Assembly: GCA_050043005.1 (NCBI GenBank)
Contig: JBHJIZ010000060.1
Location: 1 to 64,000 of the forward strand
From: Thermohalobaculum sp050043005
GTDB taxonomy: Bacteria; Pseudomonadota; Alphaproteobacteria; Rhodobacterales; Rhodobacteraceae
Direction: 5' to 3'
Length of the DNA stretch: 64,000 nucleotides
In this document: positions 34,347 to 43,139 of the stretch, piece by piece
Layout: every line of letters starts with the position of its first letter
Numbering within the stretch: position 1 is the first letter of the stretch
Notes under the pieces: generated by a model
Told to the model about the DNA's origin: nothing
What the model saw: the letters and a program-made list of their open reading frames with translations, nothing else
The model's database searches: none
Translations under genes and position numbers: made by a program

Positions 34347-36377
34347 TCAGGTGCGCTGCACCTCGACCCTGGCGGTATAGCGCGATTGCCCCACCGAGAA
34401 CGGAAACCCTGCCAGCGCTGTGTCGGGCACGACCGGCTCCGAACTGGTCAGGGAATTCAGTCCTGGCCAACCGTCACGCATCCAGACCGCACCGGGCGGC
34501 ATACGCCGTGTGACCTTGGCGACCGCCGCGAACGCGCCGCGCCCGTTCGATACTGTGATGGCATCACCATCCGAGATCCCTCGTCCTTCGGCATCGGCGG
34601 GAGCGATCCACAATTGAGGATCAACCTCGCGCGCGGCCAGGGTCGGCAGCACCCGTCCATGATCATAGAACGAGTGGAAATGCGCAAAGGTCCGGCCATG
34701 AGCAAAGGCTAGCGGTTCGGGCGCTGCCGCTGGTGTCTCCGCCTCTGGAAGCGGCGAAAGGCCCATTTCTTTTGCCTTCTCGGAGTAGAATTCAATCTTC
34801 CCAGATGGCGTGTGAAACGCAAACGTCGGGTAGGCGACGTGAGAGATTTGCAATGCGGCCCGGCCGCCATTGGCACGCATGCCCGCGACCGTCGCGGGCC
34901 CTGTGCCCGGATGATCCAGCACGGCGTCGATCGCTGCCTCCTGATCGGGCCACGGGTAGACATCGGCGATGCCCAAGCGTTTTGCCAGTTCCTGATAGAG
35001 CGTGTAGAGCGGCCGCGCCTGTCCCGCCGCTGGCAACGCGCGGTCGGCAATATAGACATGGGTGTTTGTCGCCTTGATGCCGACTTCCTCCAGCCAGATC
35101 GTGCCGGGCAGGATGATGTCCGCCACTTCGCGCGCAGTCTGGTTCCAGAAGATGTCATAGCTGACCACCAGATCGGTCTTCGCCAACGCCGCGCGGGTCC
35201 GGTTGGTATCCGGGAACGACGACAGGAAGTTAGACCCAAGCGTCAGAAGAACCTTCACGTCGCCATCTTCCAGCGACCGGATCATCGCCTCCATCTGGTT
35301 TGGCACGTAGCGGCCTTCCGGGCGCCGGTCGGAGGCAGTGATATCGCCAAATCCGGCCCCATGGCTGCGCGCGCCGTGGCGCGGTCCGATCCCACCGCCT
35401 GGACTGCCGAAGTTCCCGGTCAACGCAGGCAGGCACGAGATCGCACGCGCGGCCTGCCAGGTGTTCTCGCCTTTGTGCAGCGAGGATCCGCCGATGATTA
35501 TCATCGCTGGCTTCGTGCCCGCATATGTCCGGGCAAGCTCAATGATCTGTTCCGCCGATACTCCGGTCCGTTCAGCAGCCCAATCCGGCGTCTTGTCCTT
35601 CAGATCCGCGACCAGCGCATCGAAGCCAACCGTATGATCGGCCAGGAAGGTCCGGTCGCACAGATCTTCCTCCACGATCACGTGCATCAGCGCCAGCGCC
35701 AGCGCGGCGTCGGTTCCGGGTCGCACGAGGACGACGTCATCGGCCAACGCGCTCGCTTCCGTCCGGCGCACATCGATCGCAACGATCCTGGCACCCCGCC
35801 GTTTCGCGGCGTCCAGATGCGGGGTCGTGTTTGCCTGGCTGACCGTATTGGCGCCCCAGAGAATGACCATCTCGGAGTTGGCGCCCATATCCTCCTTGGT
35901 CGAGGTCTCGAGCGCGCCGGTCAGACCCAGCCCGAGACCACCCAACCCCCAGCAAATCATCGCCGGGTTCCAGTGCTGACAGCCGTAGAGGTTGGCGAAA
36001 CGCTCCATCTGGCCACGCTTCACGCCGGTGCCATAGTCATTCGCCGCATTGCCATGGCCCTGCCAGACCCCGACCGCCTCGCGCCCGACTGTGTTCATAC
36101 CGGCGGCGATCATGTCCAGCGCCTCGTCCCAGGTCGCATCGCGCCACCGGTCGGACCCACGCGCTTCGCGGATCTTCGGCACCAGCAGTCGCTCGGGATT
36201 GCCGACGATCTCGTGCGCCGCCTTGCCCCGCATACACAGCCCGCCCCGGCTGTCGGGGTTGTCCTCGTCGCCGGTGATTGCCACGAACCGGTCGCCATCG
36301 ACCTCGACCTTCATGCCGCACAGCGTCGGATGGCAGTTCATCGGACACATCGTCTTCAGCGTTCGTGTGCCAGCCAT
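34347..36377 (-). CDS. Molybdopterin-dependent oxidoreductase with an N-terminal [4Fe-4S] site
   Basis: A 676-residue enzyme of the DMSO reductase / formate dehydrogenase family. Cysteines 11, 15, 20 and 48 (MCPMNCHPTLCGMK and GGLCMRGK) bind the proximal cluster. The Mo-bis-MGD domains follow (ATWDEALDMIA, AMICWGLGGLG, ILWGANTVSQAN, IGGSSLHKGEN, VSYDIFWNQTAREVADIILPGT) with a C-terminal cofactor-closing domain (FHSFYDHGRVLPTLA). There is no twin-arginine leader, so it is probably cytoplasmic. No electron-transfer or membrane subunit is adjacent, and the substrate is unknown. GGGAGG precedes the ATG. The DJ-1-like gene lies just upstream on the same strand. Confidence 0.92.
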   Translation of the reverse strand: MAGTRTLKTMCPMNCHPTLCGMKVEVDGDRFVAITGDEDNPDSRGGLCMRGKAAHEIVGNPERLLVPKIREARGSDRWRDATWDEALDMIAAGMNTVGREAVGVWQGHGNAANDYGTGVKRGQMERFANLYGCQHWNPAMICWGLGGLGLGLTGALETSTKEDMGANSEMVILWGANTVSQANTTPHLDAAKRRGARIVAIDVRRTEASALADDVVLVRPGTDAALALALMHVIVEEDLCDRTFLADHTVGFDALVADLKDKTPDWAAERTGVSAEQIIELARTYAGTKPAMIIIGGSSLHKGENTWQAARAISCLPALTGNFGSPGGGIGPRHGARSHGAGFGDITASDRRPEGRYVPNQMEAMIRSLEDGDVKVLLTLGSNFLSSFPDTNRTRAALAKTDLVVSYDIFWNQTAREVADIILPGTIWLEEVGIKATNTHVYIADRALPAAGQARPLYTLYQELAKRLGIADVYPWPDQEAAIDAVLDHPGTGPATVAGMRANGGRAALQISHVAYPTFAFHTPSGKIEFYSEKAKEMGLSPLPEAETPAAAPEPLAFAHGRTFAHFHSFYDHGRVLPTLAAREVDPQLWIAPADAEGRGISDGDAITVSNGRGAFAAVAKVTRRMPPGAVWMRDGWPGLNSLTSSEPVVPDTALAGFPFSVGQSRYTARVEVQRT

Positions 36378-36397
36378 GGCGCGGCCTCCCGGGTCGT

Positions 36398-37006
36398 TCA
36401 GTTGGTCACAGCGTAGCCCAAGGCGGCACGGTTCGCATCCAGCGCGCGGGTATATTCCATGACGCGGGCAGTCTCGGCCGCGACGTGGTCGCCATGACTG
36501 CGGGCAAGGCAATAAAACACGGTATCGATGCCCAGGCTGCCCCCGCCTCCGGTGACGAGCCCACGATCATCGACAATGGCCGCGTGCCGGGCGGCCACAC
36601 TGCCGGGCAGCAGATCCAGCGGAGCTTGCTCGCCCTGGAATACCTCTCGCTTCGTCGTTGCCTGCCGCGCTTCCAGTAAACCTGCCGCAGCAAGGATCAT
36701 CGCACCGGTACAGATCGACGCGATCCGTGCCGCAGACCCTTGCAGATAGTCCAACGTCGCAGGGTCCCTTGACGCCTCGACCCAACCCGGACCGCCGGTC
36801 ACGATCAGGTCCGTGAACTCCGGCGCATCCTGGAAGCCGTGATCGGCAACCATCCGCATCCCGTTTGCACAGACAACTTCGCCTGCTGTCCGCGCGATGC
36901 CGACATAGCTCAGATCCGGCGCAATCCGTTTCGCCATGGACAGCACGCCGTAGGTCGCACCGATATCGATCGGCTCGACGCCGTCGTAGATCAGGATGCC
37001 ATACAT
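36398..37006 (-). CDS. DJ-1/PfpI-family protein
   Basis: A 202-residue class I glutamine amidotransferase-like protein. The nucleophile elbow holds Cys99 in ASICTGAMIL, and the N-terminal YGILIYDGVEPIDIGATYGVL is typical of the isonitrile hydratase / GATase1-AraC-type subgroup. It lacks the DNA-binding extension of AraC-type members. It might act in amidase, hydratase or glyoxalase-like chemistry. AGGAG precedes ATG 37006. The molybdopterin oxidoreductase gene follows after 20 bases, so the two form an operon. Confidence 0.88.
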   Translation of the reverse strand: MYGILIYDGVEPIDIGATYGVLSMAKRIAPDLSYVGIARTAGEVVCANGMRMVADHGFQDAPEFTDLIVTGGPGWVEASRDPATLDYLQGSAARIASICTGAMILAAAGLLEARQATTKREVFQGEQAPLDLLPGSVAARHAAIVDDRGLVTGGGGSLGIDTVFYCLARSHGDHVAAETARVMEYTRALDANRAALGYAVTN

Positions 37007-37201
37007 CGCGTGCTCCTTGTCTCGCCCAGGACAGGCCCGAGCACCCACCTTACGGAATGGCGATGCGGCGTCAAAGGCCACGCACTGGCGCCACGGGCTG
37101 ATCAACCTGTACGACAGACATGCGTCATCGGCGCGGTGGCATGCCAGAGACATCCTGTGCATACGTCCGGCCCACTGCGAGGCCTCCAGAATGGTGACGT
37201 C

Positions 37202-38128
37202 ATGCTGCAACTACCGGTGTCTCGGCGTGGATGCCAATGCCTCGGCGCCATTTTGACGGTGCTTGCCAGCCTCGCAGCAGGTGAGAGGCCAGTCCAAGCG
37301 CAAACGGCCAAGGACGCGCGGCTCTCGATCGCTGAACGCATCGTGGCCGCAGGCCGCCAGCGCATGCTGGCCGAGGGTATGGCGGCAAGCCTTTGCTATG
37401 TCGACCAAGGCGTCGCTGATGCCCGCAGCCGCAGTCAGTTGTATGTCATGTGGAACATCTTCGGCTGGTATCACCGCGCCATCGTGAGCGGCAGCCAGGA
37501 ACTCGACCTCGGCGTCGAGCTCGACCCACGAGTTTTGGCAGCATGGCAAGAGGTCGATAGCCTCTGGACAGAATTGCGCCCGCTCTACGACACGCCGATC
37601 TCCGGCCAACCCGCACAGCCCTCGCAATTCGACGACGCGGTTGCAATCACCCGTGACGTCACCGAGGCCGCCACCGATCTCGTCGCGACACTCAGATCCG
37701 TCTACGCCGCACGACTGGGGCCTCAGGGTTTTGGATCTGCGTTGCTGATCGACCTTTACGAGAGGCAGCGGATGCTGGCTCAGCGGATTGCCAAGGATGT
37801 CTGCCTCGTCGCACGCGGCGATGCGCGGCCGGCGCGGCTCGCCGACCTGACCCGCACGGTCGAGATTTTCTCGTTATCGCTGGATGCGTTTCAGAACGGG
37901 CTCAGCGCTGCCGGCGTGCCGCCCCCACCAACGGACGCAATCGCACAGAGCCTGAGGAACGCCGGAACGCACTGGCGTCCGGTCGCGGCCCTCGCCTATG
38001 CGGCCGCACAGGGGATGGAACTGGACCGCTCGGGCCTTGCCGAATTCTCGGACGCAATGGACCGGTTCATCTCGCACATGACAGGCGCGATCAACGCGCT
38101 CGCAACGCTGAAATCAGACGGCGGTTAG
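37202..38128 (+). CDS. Secreted PilJ/NarX-like helical sensor domain protein
   Basis: A 308-residue protein with an N-terminal leader ending around VQA-Q and two copies of the type IV pili methyl-accepting (PilJ) helical domain. Each is marked by a RQRMLA box: AGRQRMLAEGMAASLCYV near residue 52 and YERQRMLAQRIAKDVCLV near residue 185. Such domains normally sit in front of kinase or chemotaxis modules; here nothing follows, so it is a free periplasmic module, perhaps a ligand-binding partner. It is divergent from the DJ-1-like gene across about 195 bases. Confidence 0.78.
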   Translation: MLQLPVSRRGCQCLGAILTVLASLAAGERPVQAQTAKDARLSIAERIVAAGRQRMLAEGMAASLCYVDQGVADARSRSQLYVMWNIFGWYHRAIVSGSQELDLGVELDPRVLAAWQEVDSLWTELRPLYDTPISGQPAQPSQFDDAVAITRDVTEAATDLVATLRSVYAARLGPQGFGSALLIDLYERQRMLAQRIAKDVCLVARGDARPARLADLTRTVEIFSLSLDAFQNGLSAAGVPPPPTDAIAQSLRNAGTHWRPVAALAYAAAQGMELDRSGLAEFSDAMDRFISHMTGAINALATLKSDGG

Positions 38129-38149
38129 AGGACCACGCAAGCATCGTGA

Positions 38150-38833
38150 TCAAGGCGCGTGTCCTACCTGTTCGAAGTAATCCGACAGCGTCTTGCCCCG
38201 CTCGTGCCGGAACCGCTCGTCCAACTCCTCCATGGACTGGATCCGGTCGACCCGGAACATCCGAAAGTCCGTGCGCAATTCGCACCACGAGACAAGCGTC
38301 CAGACTTTGCCCCAGAACCAAAGCGCCAAGGGCCGGACCGCGCGTTCGGATTCCGTGCCGTCCTCCCGATGATACACGATGCGCATCAGGTGACGCTCGT
38401 TGATGGCATGATCAATGCCGTCCAGACGGATTCTCAGATCATCCGACATCTCGGGCGCCATCGCGTGGATGCGGACAGCCTGTGCGCGGGCGCGGACCGC
38501 CTCGGGCAGAACGGCGTCGATCTTGACCAGGGCTTCCTCGGCCGACCGGGCCATCTCGATCCCGCCCCATGCCTGTAGCAGCCGCGCACCGGCGACAAGC
38601 GCCGTGATCTCGTCATTCGTGAACATCAGCGGTGGCAGATCGAAACCGTCATGCATGACATAGCCGAACCCCGCCTCACCCTCGACCGGCACACCTGTGC
38701 CCTGCAGATCCACAATATCGCGGTAGATCGTGCGCTCGGAAACCTCGAGCCGCTCTGCCAGTTGCGCCGCGGTCGTGAGCCGACCGCCCCGCAGACACTG
38801 AACGATCTGGAACAGGCGGTCGGCACGGCGCAT
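38150..38833 (-). CDS. YafY/PafC-type transcription regulator
   Basis: A 227-residue regulator with an N-terminal DeoR-like winged helix (MRRADRLFQIVQCLRGGRLTT, then LEVSERTIYRDIVDLQGTGVPVEGE) and a C-terminal WYL domain (FWGKVWTLVSWCELRTDFRMFRVDRI). WYL proteins often respond to DNA stress or small ligands. The start lies four bases after the VOC gene stop, so the two are translationally coupled, and the regulator may control the VOC gene. Confidence 0.9.
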   Translation of the reverse strand: MRRADRLFQIVQCLRGGRLTTAAQLAERLEVSERTIYRDIVDLQGTGVPVEGEAGFGYVMHDGFDLPPLMFTNDEITALVAGARLLQAWGGIEMARSAEEALVKIDAVLPEAVRARAQAVRIHAMAPEMSDDLRIRLDGIDHAINERHLMRIVYHREDGTESERAVRPLALWFWGKVWTLVSWCELRTDFRMFRVDRIQSMEELDERFRHERGKTLSDYFEQVGHAP

Positions 38834-38837
38834 TGGA

Positions 38838-39227
38838 TCAGGCGGCCTGGGACGCGGGCTCGAACAGGCCGATCGAATTGCCATCCAGATCGGTCGTGTA
38901 AGCGAACCGTCCGAACGGAAACGGGATCGGATCCGAAATGACAGTGCCGCCCGCCGCGCGCACGCGGTCGAGCGTATCTTCGAGCTTGCCAGGGGCTGCG
39001 AGGTGGATCGTCGGGCCGCTGCCATCCCCAGCAGGCTTGCCGGGATAAACGTGTCCGGAAATCCCGTCCGGGTGGGTTGCCGTCTTGAACACGAACGTCG
39101 TGTCCGGTCCCATCACTGTTTTCTCGAGCTTGGTCATCAGAACAGCTTCGTAATACGGAACCGCCTGGTCCACATCGCTAGATGGGAGCTCGACCCAGAC
39201 GGTAAAGTGTTCGGGGTGGAAGTCCAT
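38838..39227 (-). CDS. VOC-superfamily (glyoxalase-like) protein
   Basis: A 129-residue protein of the vicinal-oxygen-chelate fold with paired beta-alpha-beta-beta-beta modules: FTVWVELPSSDVDQAVPYYEAVL and the C-terminal GRFAYTTDLDGNSIGLFEP. The usual metal-binding Glu of that last strand is present. It resembles the glyoxalase/bleomycin-resistance group often encoded with YafY-type regulators, as here. Enzymatic role unknown. Confidence 0.88.
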   Translation of the reverse strand: MDFHPEHFTVWVELPSSDVDQAVPYYEAVLMTKLEKTVMGPDTTFVFKTATHPDGISGHVYPGKPAGDGSGPTIHLAAPGKLEDTLDRVRAAGGTVISDPIPFPFGRFAYTTDLDGNSIGLFEPASQAA

Positions 39228-39327
39228 CGGTCATCTCCTGTCGGGTTGCGATGCCGTGGATGTCTCATACCCCTCCTGACAGGGTCCTGTCAGGAGGACG
39301 CCGAAGCGCTCAAGATCGATCGGCGGT

Positions 39328-40572
39328 CTACTCCGCTGCACCCCGCAACTGCGTGTACTCGCCGATGATCTCGTCAGCCCGGGCGATGACGCGCTTGATG
39401 TTGCGGGCGGCCTGCCTGATGCGTTGTTCGTTCTCGACCAGGCCGAGCCGAACGAAACCCTCGCCATATTCTCCAAACCCAACACCGGGAGAGACGGCAA
39501 CCTCGGCCTCACGCAGCAGGATCTTCGAGAATTCCATTGACCCCAGCGCCCGGAACGGCTCGGGCACCGGCGCCCAGGCGAACATGGTCGCGGGCGGCGC
39601 GGGGATGTCCCATCCGGCCCGGCCCATCGCATCGACCATGGTGTCCCGACGCGCCTGATAAACGCTCCGGATCTCATCGATGCACTCCTGCGGCCCGTTC
39701 AGAGCTGCTGCGGCCGCAACCTGAACCGGCGTGAACGCGCCATAATCCAGATAGGACTTGATCCGCGTCAGCGCTCCAATCAACCGCTCGTTTCCAACGG
39801 CGAAGCCCATGCGCCACCCGGGCATCGAATAGGTCTTCGAGAGCGAGGTGAATTCGACTGAGCATTCAATCGCGCCCGGCACCTGCAGGATCGAAGGCGG
39901 CGGATTGCCGTCGAAATAGACCTCGGCATAAGCCAGATCCGACAAAAGCCAGATGTGGTGCTTGCGGGCAAACGCCACCAGTTCGCGGTAGAAGCCCAGA
40001 TCACAGACCTGCGCTGTCGGATTCGACGGAAAGTTGACGACAATGGCAACGGGCGCTGGCACCGAGTGGCGCACGGCGCGATCAAGCGCCGCGAAATACG
40101 CCTCTGGGTCAAAGCGACCTTCATGCAGAGCCGGGATGTGCCGCAGCGTGCCGCCCGCAATCATGAAGCCGTACGGATGGATCGGATAACTCGGGTTCGG
40201 TGCCAGGATCACATCGCCCGGAGCCGTGATCGCCATCGCCAGATTCGCCAAACCCTCCTTCGAGCCGAGCGTCGCAATCACGTGCTTCTCTGGATCGACC
40301 TCAACGTCGAAGCGCCGCCCGTAATACCCAGCTTGCGCCCGGCGCAACCCGGGAATGCCCTTGGACGAAGAATACCGATGCGTGCGCGGTTTCCGGACGG
40401 TCTCGACCAGCTTCTCGACGATGTGGCTGGGGGTATCCATGTCCGGATTGCCCATGCCGAAATCGATGATGTCCCGCCCCTCGGCCCGGTACTCCGCCTT
40501 CAGCCGGTTCACCTCCGCGAACACATAGGGTGGCAGGCGCTTGATCCGGTAGAATTCTTCTTCAGCGGGCAT
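39328..40572 (-). CDS. Class I/II aminotransferase, LL-DAP/alanine type
   Basis: A 414-residue PLP enzyme. The signature YRIKRLPPYVFAEVNRLK, GNPDMDTP, NFPSNPTAQ and the PLP-lysine segment FTSLSKTYSMPGWRMGFAVG match the group annotated as LL-diaminopimelate aminotransferase or AlaC-type glutamate-pyruvate transaminase. The group often lies beside hom in this order, supporting a role in aspartate-family or alanine metabolism. Here about 5 kb of other genes lie between them. Start chosen at ATG 40572; an ATG at 40620 would add 16 residues. Confidence 0.92.
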   Translation of the reverse strand: MPAEEEFYRIKRLPPYVFAEVNRLKAEYRAEGRDIIDFGMGNPDMDTPSHIVEKLVETVRKPRTHRYSSSKGIPGLRRAQAGYYGRRFDVEVDPEKHVIATLGSKEGLANLAMAITAPGDVILAPNPSYPIHPYGFMIAGGTLRHIPALHEGRFDPEAYFAALDRAVRHSVPAPVAIVVNFPSNPTAQVCDLGFYRELVAFARKHHIWLLSDLAYAEVYFDGNPPPSILQVPGAIECSVEFTSLSKTYSMPGWRMGFAVGNERLIGALTRIKSYLDYGAFTPVQVAAAAALNGPQECIDEIRSVYQARRDTMVDAMGRAGWDIPAPPATMFAWAPVPEPFRALGSMEFSKILLREAEVAVSPGVGFGEYGEGFVRLGLVENEQRIRQAARNIKRVIARADEIIGEYTQLRGAAE

Positions 40573-40683
40573 CGCATGATCCGGGTGGCTGGTCGGGATT
40601 GGCGGCGTGTATAGGGGCATCGCCCGGGACCTGCCAGCGCAAATCCCGTGCGAATTGCGTGCACCAAGACAAGGACCGCGACG

Positions 40684-41151
40684 ATGGCCCGAACCCACAC
40701 ATACACCGCGACGATCACGTGGACAGGCAGCCGGGGTGAGGGCACAGCCAGCTATCGCGCATACGCCCGCGAGCATCAGATTGCGATCGACGGCAAACCG
40801 ACAATTCCTGGATCGGCGGACGCCGCGTTTCTGGGAGACGCGACCCGTTGGAACCCGGAGGACATGCTGCTCTCCAGCATCTCGACCTGCCATATGCTCT
40901 GGTTTCTGCATCTCGCCTCGGACGCGGGTTGGGTGGTCGAAAGCTATGAAGACCACGCAAATGCCGAGATGCGGATGAACCCGGACGGGTCAGGCCAGTT
41001 CAGCTCGGCCACCCTGCACCCGGTCGTCACACTCTCGGCCGGAGATCCCGCGCTGTCCGACGACCTGCATCACAAGGCGCACGCGATGTGCTTCATCGCG
41101 CGGTCCCTGAACTTCGACGTCACGTGCGAGGCAACCGTCATCCAGGACTGA
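40684..41151 (+). CDS. OsmC-family peroxiredoxin
   Basis: A 155-residue OsmC-like thiol peroxidase. The two redox cysteines are Cys69 (SISTCHML) and Cys136 (HAMCFIARS), spaced as in OsmC/Ohr. The N-terminal TYTATITWTGSRGEGTASY is of the OsmC-like rather than the Ohr branch. It would reduce organic or hydrogen peroxides in the cytoplasm. It lies upstream of the S-formylglutathione hydrolase gene on the same strand. Confidence 0.92.
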   Translation: MARTHTYTATITWTGSRGEGTASYRAYAREHQIAIDGKPTIPGSADAAFLGDATRWNPEDMLLSSISTCHMLWFLHLASDAGWVVESYEDHANAEMRMNPDGSGQFSSATLHPVVTLSAGDPALSDDLHHKAHAMCFIARSLNFDVTCEATVIQD

Positions 41152-41243
41152 AACGCGTCCAAGCGCCGCCCGCCTTCCGGTTGTCCGACACCGGCAAGCC
41201 CCGTAGTCTCGCCGGGAAATTCCAGGCCGGGAGGGGCGAATCG

Positions 41244-42068
41244 ATGGAAATCGTATCGGAAAACAGAGCGTTCGGTGGCATGCAGGGGGTCTACACCCAT
41301 GCATCGGACGCGACCGGCTGCGAGATGACCTTTGCCGTCTACCTGCCGCCCGTGGCGGCCAGCGAACGCGTCCCCTGCCTCTGGTATCTGTCGGGCCTCA
41401 CCTGCACGCACGAAAACGCCATGACCAAAGCGGGCGCACAGGGCTGGGCGGCCGAACAGGGCATGGCCGGCGTCTTTCCGGACACGTCCCCGCGCGGCGA
41501 GGGCATCGCCGCCGACGACGCCTATGACCTGGGCATGGGGGCTGGATTCTATGTCGACGCGACGCAGGATCCGTGGGCGCCACACTACAAGATGTACTCG
41601 TACATCGTGCAGGACCTGCAGAACGTCCTGACCTCGCAATTCCCGATCGATCCCGACCGTCAGGGCATCACCGGCCACTCGATGGGCGGGCACGGCGCGA
41701 TCACACTGGCGCTAGCGAACCCGGACCTCTACCGCTCGGTCTCGGCCTTCGCTCCGATCGCGCACCCGACCTCGGCAGACTGGGGCCGCAAGCAACTCTC
41801 GGCCTATCTGGGCGATGACGAGGGAACCTGGGCACCGCACGACGCCACCCTGATGCTGCGCGAGCGCGGCGGGGCGCGGGACATTCTGGTCGACCAGGGC
41901 TCGGACGACCAGTTCCTCGATCTGCTGAAGCCCGAAGCGCTGGCGGGTGCTCTGGCCGAGACACGCATCCCCTCGACCATGCGGATGCAGGCGGGCTATG
42001 ATCATTCCTACTATTTCGTGTCGACCTTCATGCAGGAGCACATGAGCTGGCACGCCGAACGGCTCTGA
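41244..42068 (+). CDS. fghA: S-formylglutathione hydrolase
   Basis: This 274-residue serine hydrolase splits S-formylglutathione to formate and glutathione, the second step of glutathione-dependent formaldehyde oxidation. The catalytic Ser146 lies in GHSMGGHGA; the acid and base are in DQGSDDQFLD and GYDHSYYFVSTF. SGLTCTHENAMTKAGAQ is a family signature. GGGAGGGGCG precedes the ATG. The next two genes are of the methanol-oxidation type, but the glutathione-dependent formaldehyde dehydrogenase is not in the window. Confidence 0.96.
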   Translation: MEIVSENRAFGGMQGVYTHASDATGCEMTFAVYLPPVAASERVPCLWYLSGLTCTHENAMTKAGAQGWAAEQGMAGVFPDTSPRGEGIAADDAYDLGMGAGFYVDATQDPWAPHYKMYSYIVQDLQNVLTSQFPIDPDRQGITGHSMGGHGAITLALANPDLYRSVSAFAPIAHPTSADWGRKQLSAYLGDDEGTWAPHDATLMLRERGGARDILVDQGSDDQFLDLLKPEALAGALAETRIPSTMRMQAGYDHSYYFVSTFMQEHMSWHAERL

Positions 42069-42101
42069 CGCCTGCGAATTAGTGCCGAACCAGGAGACGA
42101 G

Positions 42102-43139
42102 ATGATCTTCGAGATCTTGCTGACCTCCTGCCTCGCCTGGGATCCGACCGATTGCGGAACCGGACGAATTCCTGTCGACGGCGATCTCGCCGCGTGCCGC
42201 GAACGGGCCCGCACGATCGCGGCCAATGTCCCCTCCAGCGCAGAGCTGCAAAGCTTTATCTGCACCCAGGCGGATCAGGTGCCAGAGTTCGGATTCTCCG
42301 AGATCGCGCCGGGCGTGTTCGTTCACCAGGGGCAATACGCGGCACGCCCGACCCCGGAGAACCGAGGGGATCTCGCCAATTTCGGCTTCATCATCGGAGA
42401 GTCCTCGGTCGCCGTCATCGACACCGGCATGCATCCATGGATCGGCCGCGCAATCCTGGCCGCGATCCGCCGCGAAACGGCGCTTCCAATCAGCGCAATC
42501 ATCCTGACTGGTCCGCGCGCCGGGCGTGTGCTCGGCGCGCGCCCGCTTCTGGAAGACGGCGGTTCGGTGATCGGACATGCTGGGCTTGCCGACACGGTGG
42601 CACAGGCGACACCACAGTATCTGAGCGACCTCTGGGCCGCGGGGCTGGATGACCTGACCGCATCCGATATCGTCCTGCCGGATTCAGGCGTTGAAGGCAC
42701 CCGAACGATCAGCCTCGGCAAGCGGGAACTGGTCGTGACGGCGATCGCAAACGGCCCGACCGGGCAGGACCTGATGGTGCGGGACGCTCAGACGGGAACC
42801 CTGTTCCTGGGTGACCTGCTCTCACACCGCCGCCTACCTTTCATCGGCGCCGACCTGATCGGATGGATCGAAGCATTGGAGCGGCTGAGCAACGAACCTG
42901 CCGAACGGATCGTTCCCGGGCACGGCCCGGTTGCCCTGCCATGGCCCGGTGGCTCCGCACCGACGCAGCGCTATCTGACGTCCGTTCTGGAAGACGCACA
43001 GGTCGAGATCGCGCGGGGCACGCCCGAGGCGGAGGCAATCCAGCGGATCGGCGCGAATGAAAGCGGAAAGTGGCTGTTCTTCAACGAAATCCACCCCGGG
43101 AACGCCGCTCGAACGCTGAAAGCCTTGCGGGAAGAGTGA
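42102..43139 (+). CDS. Quinoprotein-relay type metallohydrolase homologue with a lost metal site
   Basis: A 345-residue protein with a leader-like N-terminus and a metallo-beta-lactamase fold: FGFIIGESSVAVIDTGMH, a bridging-type FLGDLLSHRRLPFIG, and IVPGHGPVALPWPGG all fit the quinoprotein relay system zinc metallohydrolase 2 group, encoded with PQQ methanol dehydrogenases. The expected THxHxDH metal motif reads instead T136-G-P-R-A-G-R142, so all four ligand positions are changed, although the fold landmarks around it are kept. The protein is therefore probably not a zinc hydrolase. It is followed, with a GTGA overlap, by the 4-Cys cytochrome. Confidence 0.8.
   Translation: MIFEILLTSCLAWDPTDCGTGRIPVDGDLAACRERARTIAANVPSSAELQSFICTQADQVPEFGFSEIAPGVFVHQGQYAARPTPENRGDLANFGFIIGESSVAVIDTGMHPWIGRAILAAIRRETALPISAIILTGPRAGRVLGARPLLEDGGSVIGHAGLADTVAQATPQYLSDLWAAGLDDLTASDIVLPDSGVEGTRTISLGKRELVVTAIANGPTGQDLMVRDAQTGTLFLGDLLSHRRLPFIGADLIGWIEALERLSNEPAERIVPGHGPVALPWPGGSAPTQRYLTSVLEDAQVEIARGTPEAEAIQRIGANESGKWLFFNEIHPGNAARTLKALREE

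Noticed and set aside
34812..36416. 534-codon open frame on the plus strand
   Set aside because: It lies wholly within the molybdopterin oxidoreductase gene on the other strand, whose motifs are clear.
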